From NCBI GenBank assembly GCA_002633005.1, contig NMRA01000206.1, positions 207,250-271,249 of the forward strand: a stretch of DNA of 64,000 nucleotides, given 5' to 3'. This document shows, piece by piece, positions 13,549 through 23,697 of the stretch (the stretch's first letter is position 1; each line of letters starts with the position of its first letter). Made by a program: the position numbers and the translations under genes. Below the pieces are notes generated by a model, which was not told where the DNA came from, did no database searches, and saw only the letters and a program-made list of their open reading frames with translations. Origin of the DNA: Phoronis australis (lineage: Eukaryota; Phoronida; Phoronidae).

Positions 13549-13600
13549 GAAAGGAGGCCGCAACAACTACAAGCCACGAGCAGCGCGTGAAGATTCCCAT
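13549..13600 (-). CDS. candidate first exon encoding a signal-peptide-like start
   Basis: On the minus strand an ATG at 13600 opens 17 codons reading MGIFTRCSWLVVVAASF, a short basic start followed by a hydrophobic run as in a signal peptide. The frame runs into a strong GTAAGT donor and ends in phase 1. A pyrimidine-rich acceptor lies only 47 nt further on and would give a total of about 70 codons, but such a short intron is unlike the others here. No downstream exon of a known family was found. It could be chance. Confidence 0.2.
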
Positions 13601-14339
13601 CACAACGAACCAATGACTGTTTGAAACTTAGGCCCCACGCTCCTACAACCGTCTGTCGCGTGAAAAGTCCACGAATGAATCTAAAACGATAGTTTTTTTA
13701 GGAAGTCAGAGAGACATATGACGTCATGGTTCGAGCACAACAATACTAAAATACTTTAAAGTGAATTCGAACTTACGTTTGTCCAACACGTTATTTCTCT
13801 GCCACACCAGATTTGTGCACCAATCACGGGGGCTTCCAGGACGTCAATAGAACCATTCTGTCCATTAGAATTAAGAAAAAAACATTGCTGCTGGCTTAGA
13901 TAATGCTTGAACGACTATTTACATAGCATGCAATGATATACGTCGTCTGTCAGGAGTGCCCCCTTTCTGACAAACTATCCCGATAACCCGCACTTGACGT
14001 TTCACAACTGTTCGACAATAAAACACCGAGATCGCTGCAGTTTGTAAAACATGATACATGTGGCGAGACCTCACATCTGGCCTACTCAGAACACAACAAA
14101 ATAAACTGTCGGAAATGATGCAATGATTTACGGTAGTTCCAAGTGGCGTCAAACTCGAACATTGGCTGGTGAATATTAAAACAATGGAATTTGCGTGTTG
14201 GCGGTACCGGCATTACATCATGATCGTTTAGCTTCGTGTATATGGACTTTGCCTACATTTGTCTAAGCACGTATACATACACTGTATACCCGCCACATAT
14301 TCATACGATGAGAGTCGCATGCAAATTTAGGCGGCAAAC
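13601..14339. other. intergenic, nothing recognised
   Basis: No supportable feature beyond short open frames. Confidence 0.3.
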
Positions 14340-14772
14340 CAGCACCATCTGCGCGCCGTTTTCGGCGCAAACCTTCGAAAATCGCGGTTTCCTCCCCTCC
14401 CCTTTACGACAATGCGGACCCAGCAGGGTCGTCAGTAAAGTTGAAACACTTGGCTCATGTGTCTCTCAACTTCCTAAAACGATATACGTAATCGCAAGTC
14501 AGTGTGCTTTAAATTAGAACATCGTTACTACCGATGTGATAACCTGACTATAATGTGTAATTTTTAGCTAAACCATATGCTTTATCTAGCGTTTGTCCAA
14601 TTGGTACTTTTTCCTGTTACAAACACCCAAACACAAGCCTCCCCTCCCGTCCACTGAAACAATACAGATAACACAACTCCAGCGTTGTATAACAAAACCC
14701 GAACGTAGGACGAACGTATAGCGATTTTCACGCGTACGCGGGGTACGTCAAACGGCAGTTTTACCGATGAAT
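14340..14772. repeat. tandem near-identical block, copy 1 (assembly-type duplication)
   Basis: This 433-base block is repeated almost exactly at 14774-15204, with a single N at 14773 between the copies. Differences are a few substitutions plus a small indel around the GCGCGCC motif near the start. That level is typical of two alleles joined end to end rather than of an old duplication. Confidence 0.8.
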
Positions 14773-14773
14773 N

Positions 14774-15204
14774 CAGCACCATCTGCGCGCCGAACGGCGC
14801 TAACCTTCGAAAATCGCGGTTTCCTCCCCTCCCCTTTACGACAATGCGGACCCAGCAGGGTCGCCAGTAAAGTTGAAACACTTGGCTCATGTGTCTTTCA
14901 ACTTCCTAAAACGATATACGTAATCGCAAGTCAGTGTGCTTTAAATTAGAACATCGTTACTACCGATGTGATAACCTGACTATAATGTGTAATTTTTAGC
15001 TAAACCATATGCTTTATCTAGCGTTTGTCCAATTGGTACTTTTTCCTGTTACAAACACCCAAACACAAGCCTCCCCTCCCGTCCACTGAAACAATACAGA
15101 TAACACAACTCCAGCGTTGTATAACAAAACCCGAACGTAGGACGAACGTATAGCGATTTTCACGCGTACGCGGGGTACGTCAAACGGCAGTTTTACCGAT
15201 GAAT
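14774..15204. repeat. tandem near-identical block, copy 2 (assembly-type duplication)
   Basis: This is the second copy of the block at 14340-14772. It begins immediately after the N, and it is the copy that joins to unique sequence at 15205. Confidence 0.8.
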
Positions 15205-15310
15205 TGTGCCGTTTTATGGTGGTTGAATATTCTGTGGACAGGTCCTCAGCGTCATCTGCCATTTGCCTGTCCGTTGGATGGATATTCAAACAGTGGGGTC
15301 TCAGGGCCAT
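15014..15310 (-). CDS. uncharacterised 98-codon open frame
   Basis: An ATG at 15310 in a good context (AAAAATGGCC) opens 98 codons to a TAA. The first ~36 codons are acidic and polar and lie in unique DNA. The rest lies in the duplicated block and contains a hydrophobic stretch of about 18 residues near residues 57-74. A GTAAAA donor after codon 38 and a strong pyrimidine tract with CAG before codon 75 suggest that part of the frame may be intronic. No family was recognised, and a chance ORF remains possible. Confidence 0.25.
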   Translation of the reverse strand: MALRPHCLNIHPTDRQMADDAEDLSTEYSTTIKRHNSSVKLPFDVPRVRVKIAIRSSYVRVLLYNAGVVLSVLFQWTGGEACVWVFVTGKSTNWTNAR

Positions 15311-16566
15311 TTTTTAAATTCTTTGGAACCATCGCGCCATGAAGTAGCCGCTGTAGTGGTGCACGCAAAAATTCAACATGACAATGAAATAACTAATGGG
15401 TAAGCGTAGTGTTTTTCAATTCAACCCGCCATTTAAGTGATAAAAATCACTGTCGCCTAACGTTATAATGATCTCTTTTTTCCTTTCATCAGAATTGGCA
15501 GTTGACTGGATGCGTACAAAAAATTCATCTTGCTGCAGGAAACGGTGGAAATGTCGAGTTTTTAAACTTTTGAGTGAAATATTTCACACTGGCTTGACGT
15601 AGGGATACCATTTTTCAGTCGTGGGAAGAACTCGTTGATAGGATTAGTTTCCAATATAATATTACTCGAAAAATCGCTTTGTTTGTTTAACAATCACCGG
15701 ATGACTCGTGACATCTCCTGCTCACCTCCGAGTGCCTTGCCCAGACAAAAGTAACTAAAAAGTAGAGGCGAGAATAGCAGATGACAACTAAAGCTGCTAA
15801 GTTTAATTAGAAGAGCAAAATGACGCTGAAGACAAAGATGGCGATAACGGTGAGGTAGGCCTAATGGCTGATGACAACGCCTACCAGCAACAAGTACAGT
15901 TTTCGGGCCTGTTCCCAGTGATATTTTTTTAGTGTGGTACTGAGCTGAGCAGGCACTCTTCTAAGGATTGACAAAATAAGTTGGTCAAAATTGTCCAGGT
16001 CCCTTTGTACATGTATACTTCCATACTGTATAATCACGTACCTGAATGTACTGTATTCGCTATAATGCGTGATATTTCGATCACCTGCCACACATAGACG
16101 TAAAGGATTCAACTAGTTAAAGGCACCTTTTCTCTCCTTATGCGTAACATTACTTTTTTAAATCAATTATGACATTTTAAACTCATTGCAAAACATCCAT
16201 GCAATGATCAGCATGCACTTGTATGCTTCTTACTACGCGCATGCGTACGATACATTGGCCTAGTATCTGTGTGTCTGACAACCATATGAATCAAAAATTC
16301 ACTTTTAAATGGTTAGTTTCTAAAAATCCGTTTGGAAAATGGTCCAGTCTGATCAGTGGTTCAATTGAGTTCACGATGCTCACATTTCAAGGTTAGTGAA
16401 GGCTATAATTTCCCGTGAAATCCCTGCCCTGTACACACGTAATTAAAGTTCAGCGCCCTAATCCTCTCTTCAGAGACAAAGAAATCGTTGGACCAGTACA
16501 TGGAGTTAATATTCAAACCGTCACGCTGAAATTTAAGTCTTCATAATCACGTTTATTAATTCTTTC
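15311..16566. other. intergenic, nothing recognised
   Basis: No supportable feature. Confidence 0.3.
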
Positions 16567-16770
16567 TTAATGAGAACGATAATGATAACTGCAATAGGGA
16601 TACTGGTGGTGATAATGGTAATGATAACGATAATGGCAATGATAATGTTAATCATTACGATAGATGGTAATGTCAATGGCAACGGTAGTGATAATGATAA
16701 AAATAATTATCATGATTCTGATTATGATACTGATGCTTATGATAATGATATTAATAATTTTAAAAAAGTA
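16567..16770 (+). repeat. degenerate GATAAT/AATGAT satellite
   Basis: About 200 bases are built from imperfect repeats of GATAAT, AATGAT and related trinucleotide-phased words. The phasing keeps a long frame open (16570-16815), but the predicted peptide is low-complexity (I/M/D/N) and is not called as a gene. Confidence 0.75.
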
Positions 16771-17236
16771 CCAGGCAAGCGTGATTTTTATGCTTATGGC
16801 CTAAAACAGCATTAGAAATTTAGCAAATTATGAATGCATCACCATGGCAACAAATCAGAGGCTGGGCTCGTATTTACGTGTACTTAGAGCGTGACTGTGA
16901 ACGAATGAATCAAATGACGCCGTAGCCTAATAGGTACTAGAAACAATGGAAGATCCCTGATAAAATATAAATGGCCCAGATTGCGATTGCGATTTTGGTT
17001 CAAAAGTAATTGGAGTTCCGAGTTTATTCAATTAGTAAAATATGTAAATCGCCTTCTCGCTGATTGGTCGACCATTTCGAGACGTACTCACTCTGTCCTT
17101 TGTCATCGGTTAGCTGGTTGCAATTGTTTCCCGCCTTTGCGTGACCCGGAATTTGGGCAGAGTCGTGTGTTAGGGAGAACATTTAGACATCACTGTGAAG
17201 ACTGTATGCATTAATCATGCTAAGATTCTTGCTACA
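16771..17236. other. intergenic, nothing recognised
   Basis: No supportable feature. Confidence 0.3.
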
Positions 17237-17238
17237 GA

Positions 17239-17462
17239 AGAAAACTAGTACCCCTACAATGTCGAAGAGCATATCTTCATTAAAACCAAGAAGCCCACAC
17301 TGTGAACTGAGACCAAGGACTTCAACTCCTCCTGATTTACTACTCTGTCCTATATCCGGGTCCGGAAAAGACGGGAAGCAACAGCTAACACTGAGCCATT
17401 CGTTAACAAATGTCCGTACAGTGCAGCCCAAACCATTCAAATCTTCTGTATGTAGTTTCTGA
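17239..17462 (+). CDS. possible terminal exon, unrecognised protein
   Basis: A TTCTTGCTACAG acceptor is followed by an open frame ending in TGA at 17460-17462, and an AATAAA lies at about 17522, which would fit a terminal exon. The peptide is Ser/Pro/Lys-rich and looks disordered. No upstream exon was found, the opposite strand is also open here, and no family was recognised. Confidence 0.2.
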
Positions 17463-17527
17463 ATACGTGTTTATATTTTATCCCTTACGCGTTGAATCCG
17501 TCGAGGGAAATACGGCCATGTAATAAA

Positions 17528-18195
17528 GTTTTCCGTATTCACCTCCCGCACTACTTCAACAGTGACCTCTGACATGGAAAGTTCAAAAGGTAGGTAAATG
17601 TCGACTCGACGTCTTCGGCCGGTTCGATCATCAAACTTTCCGAATATAGTTTAAAGTAATACAGCTGCAGCAGTGTAACAAACATTCGACATGCAACAGT
17701 CTCTAAACGTACAATCTGGAACAAACTGTACATTATAAGACACTTACATGTATGTCTAAGTTTTCAGTTGCTGAATACTACATGTATATCGTCTGCAACT
17801 CAGGCGCCGATTTATAGGAAACTAAAATATCAAATATTGTTGTTTTTTAACTATTTCCAAGAGATGTTACAAGTTCACTGCACAGTTGCCGTTGTTTTAA
17901 TCTTTGTTACCTCTTTTCAAGAAATAAATCGTTACTTTTAAAACTGTTTCTTTTACAACTTGTAACCTAACGCGCCATTACATACATATAGGATGTGATC
18001 CGCCATGTGAACAGTCTGGATGAAGTATTTGAAAAATCTACAAAAAATGTAAGAAACTTAGGAATTTGTAGCGCATGGGATAAATACAAATTCGGTCTCG
18101 GTCGATACGCGGAATAATGTCTCGTGGGATATTATTTCATGTACTGACGACACTCTCGGTACGTTTTGTGTATTTATTGAGCTTTTCAAGTGAAC
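17528..18195. other. intergenic, nothing recognised
   Basis: No supportable feature. Confidence 0.3.
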
Positions 18196-18519
18196 ATGAA
18201 ACTGACTTGCCTCCTTTGTTTCATACCATTCTTTCTCCAATACGATTCAGTCAAAAAGGAAGGATTGGGAACGTGGACAAATGACGCCCAAACCCAAACA
18301 TCCGAACATGAAGAGTACAGTGCACAACATAAACCAATGCCGAAAAAGAATAGTGAAATCACAGTTGCTAGAGGAACATTAATATCCCTTTTCGAAAATA
18401 TGTTGATGTTGTTGCTTACTAAACGTGTACACTGCATAAATCGGGAAGAGAGAGAAAATCAGCACCGCGCCAACACACAGTGTACTGTGCCAGTTGTTAA
18501 CGTTTACCCGTCTACTTGA
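18196..18519 (+). CDS. possible small secreted protein ORF, 107 aa
   Basis: An ATG at 18196 opens 107 codons to TGA. The first ~17 residues (MKLTCLLCFIPFFLQYD) resemble a signal peptide. The remainder is polar and charged with a hydrophobic patch in the middle and few cysteines. No homologous family was recognised and there is no splice or codon-bias support, so it may be chance. Confidence 0.2.
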   Translation: MKLTCLLCFIPFFLQYDSVKKEGLGTWTNDAQTQTSEHEEYSAQHKPMPKKNSEITVARGTLISLFENMLMLLLTKRVHCINREERENQHRANTQCTVPVVNVYPST

Positions 18520-20094
18520 AATAATTCCTCAAGCTAAAGTGTTATCAAGTTTTACGTTTTAGTATTGTCTGGGTTCAAATATCTTCCAAGCTGAAACTTA
18601 GTCACCTATATATAAGAGCACGAACGAAATATTTGTCCCTGGTCTGATTTTGTTGTGACTTACATGATAGTATTCCAAAAACAAGGCGCCTCTCACACTA
18701 AGGTAGTTATCCTTTTTAAAGCTTAAAAGCTCTTAAGGAGTTTGAAGTAAAAAATCGAGGCATGCGTTAAATGTGGGAGGCATTTGTTACAGTAATTCCG
18801 TGCACGATCTCGCATTCGAAGCTTGTTTCGGCCAATTGTTTCCACCAGCCTCCACCTCCTTGCATTAAGCGGTAACATCGGGCTATGGCGTACAAAGAAC
18901 TACATATGTGTCACCGGGCCCTAAAGAACAAATGTTTCGGAACCATTAAATCAAAAGAAGAGTGTCCCTTATTAGACGTGTGCAACTTATTCTTTAAGTT
19001 TTACCTTAGCTGGGAAAAGAGATTATTTATCACGCATGCATGCACATTTACAGTTCGTAATTCAAGGACATATTCAAGGCAAATGTAAATTATTTTTGTC
19101 TCCAATAGCCGATCATTTAGAAAGTGCTATTAAATCACAAAAGGTGTTGCAAACGTATCATTAGAAATATCATATTTTGATTAATAAAGTACGTTTTAAT
19201 TCGATATCTCAGTGAAGAATTAGGTACAGCATATATGTATACCATGGTTTTAGGTTCATCCCATTTTTTTCGAGTTCTTCGATTTTTTTCTGCCCCAGCT
19301 AATGTCAAGATAAAGTTATTTTATTTGCACTCATTCATTATTGGAAGTGTTTGACTATGGACAGAAGTTCATTGAATTACCGGCTGTAGCGTGCCAGTTT
19401 GTTTATGACCAATTTGAAACATAAAACACATAATGACATTTAGTACACCCGGGATCAGGGATGAAAACGTTCCCTAGTATAGACATCTGGAATATATTAG
19501 CTTGTACAAGTACCACCGGATACAATGCAACAAAGACCGTTGGGGTTTTACGATTTTATTATAAATGACCAGCTCTTGCCCTCGGTTGCCACTGAAATGG
19601 AGACTGATGCTATAGTTGTTTAGCTCCGCCACCAAGTGGAAGTTCGAATCCGTCTTAGTGCGGATTTCAGGATAAGGGGAGATTAGAAATTTTTGATGAC
19701 CTGGATCGACAGAACAGAGAATGAAACTTGTGACATCAGCGCGATGTGACCATTTGGAGAAATTACATTTTTCCTTGGCCTCCCTATCATGTCTACCTTC
19801 CCGCAATTCACAGCGACCGGCTACTAGGAAGAGATAAAAGTGGCGGCGATCGTGGGGTTATACGTCCAGTTACTTCAACGTTTCCACGAGATAGGTCGAA
19901 ACCAAAGGAAGGTGGAGGTTTGACACTAATATACATGTAAGAGACGACTAGGTGGGAACGAGACGACACTGGTGGTGACCAAAGAAGTTCAGTGTTACTC
20001 GACGTCTCCTTAAGAAAGTTTTACTTTCCTAAAATGGACATAACCAGGGTCAGAGGTGGGTACTTAAGACTGGCTCTAAGGCTGATTTAAACCC
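18520..20094. other. intergenic, nothing recognised
   Basis: No supportable feature. Confidence 0.3.
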
Positions 20095-20376
20095 ATGAAC
20101 TCGGAGGTCGAAGTTCCACAATTTCCTCGTATACCTAAGGTGATAGGCAGTCGATCTGTCTCAATTTCATCTTATTTATTTCCACTGACTGACCGAAAAA
20201 AAATCTTCGGGAATCGGCGACCGCTAATAAAATCAAAGCGAACAAATTTTAGTTCTTTTGTAGGTTTAGACAAAGTTAATGACTTCAAAAGTCTATCCCG
20301 CCGAAGAATAATCCCAGAAGTAACTTTTTCGACCTTAAAACCGACTGCACCTGATTATCCGACAACAACTTGCTAA
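20095..20376 (+). CDS. possible basic 93-aa ORF, unrecognised
   Basis: An ATG at 20095 opens 93 codons to TAA. The peptide is Lys/Arg-, Ser- and Pro-rich with no long hydrophobic segment, so it would be soluble and basic. No motif was recognised. Length alone does not distinguish it from chance in 64 kb. Confidence 0.2.
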   Translation: MNSEVEVPQFPRIPKVIGSRSVSISSYLFPLTDRKKIFGNRRPLIKSKRTNFSSFVGLDKVNDFKSLSRRRIIPEVTFSTLKPTAPDYPTTTC

Positions 20377-22283
20377 TGGTGGAGCCTTGATTAGCAACGG
20401 TGTTCCCTTCCACTAAAGGTGTCGCTCTGCTCTATCGTAAACAGCAACGAAATCTATAACCAATCATGTAAATGATTTTGAACCGTTTTCTCAAATATTT
20501 AAGAAAAAAGCAACTCGTTTTGTTCATAAAGCCGGTCTCTAATTTGTCTAAAATACTTGTGTGACTGCTGCCACACAAAATATATAGTAACAAAAAATTC
20601 GGAGAAACAGACATAGAATAAACGTAACGGTTGGACCTTGGGGAAATTAATGCTGGACATGTCTGTATCGAATCGGGGTCACAAGATTGGGGAAACAAAT
20701 TGTGTAAGAACCCGTTGGAAACTGTTATTTTCTGAACGCTTACATCGTGAGAGGCTCGGACTTTTTTAAGTGTTTTTAAGTATCAAAATTAACTTATTTT
20801 TACCACCTACAGTATATGTAAGCTACACGTGTTCAGTGCAGGTTCGCGCACTTGGAAATGACGTTAAAGATGCCATTGTCTCAATAAAACCGTGAATATT
20901 TAAATCTGTAACAAGCGCCACCTAGTGATTTCCTGGAGAGCTGTGTCTGAAAGTACAAATAGGAAATAAACTGCGATTTAAAGAAAACACAACTTAAAAA
21001 CAAGTGTGAAAACCTTGTATTTCCAAATATTACATAATAGTTAATTGATAGTGTATTAAACAAATAATAAAAGTGAGCTTTGTTTCATTCAGTAGGGTAA
21101 CGATGGAATATGACCATACTTATTTACATAAAACTAGTCTCGTAACTGGTTCTCGGATGGTTTCCGGCTCCTGGAGGACCCGGAATTGTTTTATAAATGA
21201 GTACTACATTTGCATGTTCACAATTTAATGAGACAATGCATCTTAAACCCACGCGAAAAATCACAGGGCTTACACTTATATCCCGATACTTCTACACGCA
21301 GACGCATAATCATTTACCAACCCTACTTAACATGTGACCATGATATGAGACCAATGGTATTATCCCAACAACGGCAATGAGGTGATCCTAATCCTCCACA
21401 ATGATTGCTCATGCATGATCTACCTATCGTAATCTCGACGCCTGCAGGCTGGCTGCACAACACGCCTCACGAGACTTCCATCGGAATACTAATTTTTAAG
21501 GTAAGTGCAACTACAGCTAAATACACGGGCTACACTTTCTTAACCTACGATTTTCCTTGACTAATTGGGCAAACTTGCCGCTTCTCACAGCTTGTAATTC
21601 TCAACCCGTGGCACTAGGTTGACGTTGGTATTGTTCATAACACTGCTGATTTCCACACTACAAGCACAAGTGACGCTTTTTTTCTCCTGGGCACCGATTC
21701 CCTGTGGTTGGTAAAACGACAATTGCGGCGTTTGTCTATCTCGAGAAGCAGCACGAAAATTGCCCTTACTGAGAGAAGGAAAATGGTCTCGAGATTGGGG
21801 CGACCGGGGTATGGCAAATTAAGTCACCTGGGCAGTAAATTATTTAGCACGGAGTCACCTAGAAGTATCAATATTTGGCATTCAATAACGTGAACAATCA
21901 CTTATCGGTCCCTGTCTGACCATGTAAACAAATACTTAAGTACATGTAACTACTGCGAGAAGATTATTATTTTTTAAATAAAACAATGATGCCATAAAAT
22001 TGGAAATGTTCTGATTACTCTGTACATGCAACCATTGTTAAAAGGATATTAAAATTTCATGTGTTGGTGCTTTTGCCCAAACTGTATAATTTGTTTACTT
22101 TTTCCTGGAAGACTAAAGCACTGCTTAGTTCAGACGCTGTTCTTATTGAATTACAAAATGGATTCGATGGTTTGAAAGTAATCGTTCCCCACAGTCGTCC
22201 ATCAACTTCCATTAGTCACGCTATGGTGTTAAGCATAATGTAGGTGTATAAGGAAATGTGGAGCAGCGTTTTTATCTCTCCAC
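20377..22283. other. intergenic, nothing recognised
   Basis: No supportable feature before the upstream region of the SLC46-like gene. Confidence 0.3.
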
Positions 22284-22291
22284 TGACGTCA
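22284..22291. promoter_or_regulatory. CRE-like palindrome upstream of the SLC46-like gene
   Basis: A perfect TGACGTCA lies about 206 bases upstream of the first ATG of the transporter. This is the consensus site of CREB/ATF bZIP factors. Use as a promoter element is inference from position, and no TATA box was identified. Confidence 0.3.
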
Positions 22292-22496
22292 CATTGAGCT
22301 TGTACAGAAAGGGTGGCAGAGTCAGTTTTAAGTTAAATAACTGATTTAGTAGACCGCTGACAGAAAACTGACAGGTCTGCTTTGCACCTGCAGAAATTCA
22401 CTGCCTCTAGCCACCGTTTAAATTTAATGATCGACTGGAAAATGAAAAGAATGATCTCCAGAATGTTCAATTTGATTGCTATATCGTATAGAACAA

Positions 22497-23697
22497 ATGA
22501 CACAGCGATTAACATCAGATCCAAATTCATTTGAATTTACAGAGCTAAGATCTCATCCGGTCCCGATCGAATTAAAGATGGCAGGTTATGAAGAAAGGCG
22601 ACGCCACGTGACAGAGAATGGAACTGTGATAAGAAAGCCTGACAGAGCCATTGTTTTAGAACCACTAGCGTTTGCGTATTTCGTGGGCGTGTTTGGAATA
22701 AATTTCATTGTTGGTCAGTATGCATTCGTCCGAATTGGAGAAGAACGTCATTATTCTCAGTCTGGAGTTGGTAACCGTAAAAACAACAGCGTTTGTTTAG
22801 CAAATTTTTCAGATCCGTCTTTCATTCTGCAACAGGAGATCGAAAAACAAACATCTCATTTCACGTTACTCCTCAACGGTGCCAGTTCCGGTTTAGCTAT
22901 TTTATCTGTGCTCTATTTGGGTGGTTTCACGGATAAAAGGGGACGCAGGCTGGGGGTTATCGCTCCTGTTGTTGGTACTTTATTTCAATCCCTGGTTTAT
23001 GTAGCGGTGATATATTTTAACGCCAGTGTATACTTCCTTCTACTGGGCAGCGCCGTCAACGGACTAACAGGAAGTCTTGGTGTTTTTATGATGACTACTT
23101 TCGCCTATTTAGCCGACTCCACGACACACGAGACAAGATCCGGTCGGATTGCCATAATTGAAATTATATTAACAGTTGCTGTTAGTGTGTCGCTTACATC
23201 TCTTGGATTCTGGGTTTCGTATAGTGGTTTTCTGTGGCCCATGTTGAGCATTTCCGGAATTCTATCCATTTGCTTCATTTACAGTTTATACTTTGTGCCA
23301 GAGACAGTCATCAATTCTCCAAATACGCAGGTCTCTATGTGTAGAATAATCAAACATGGAGTCGAAGTGTTTACAGAAGAGAAGGAAAGCAGACGACAAA
23401 TGAAACTCGGGCTTTTACTTTCCGCGACCATGTTGGTCATGATAACTTACAGCGCCAGCTCACCCATTCAAACACTCTATATGCTGAACTCTCCACTCTG
23501 CTTGAGTTCCATGGAAATAGGGATCACGATGGGAATAACGTGCGTAGCTTTAGCTCTGGGATCGGCGATTGGCGTATTTCTGTTCTTCAAAGTGCTCAAA
23601 ATATCTGACACTGTCGTTTGTCTGATAAGTTGCTTTTCTGGAGCAGCACGTTATACAATGTTCGGTGTAGCAAGAACTCGTGCGATGGTATACATTG
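22497..23697 (+). CDS. SLC46-like gene, exon 1 (residues 1-400)
   Basis: This large exon encodes the N-terminal cytosolic tail and about nine transmembrane helices, including MFS motif A at residues 143-151. It ends ATT G, phase 1, at a GTAAGA donor. The frame stays open past the donor to 23819, but that extension is intronic because the family alignment resumes in the next exon. Confidence 0.9.

Noticed and set aside
22476-22496. Upstream TTG as the transporter start
   Set aside because: The first ATG of the frame is at 22497. A non-ATG start is not expected here.
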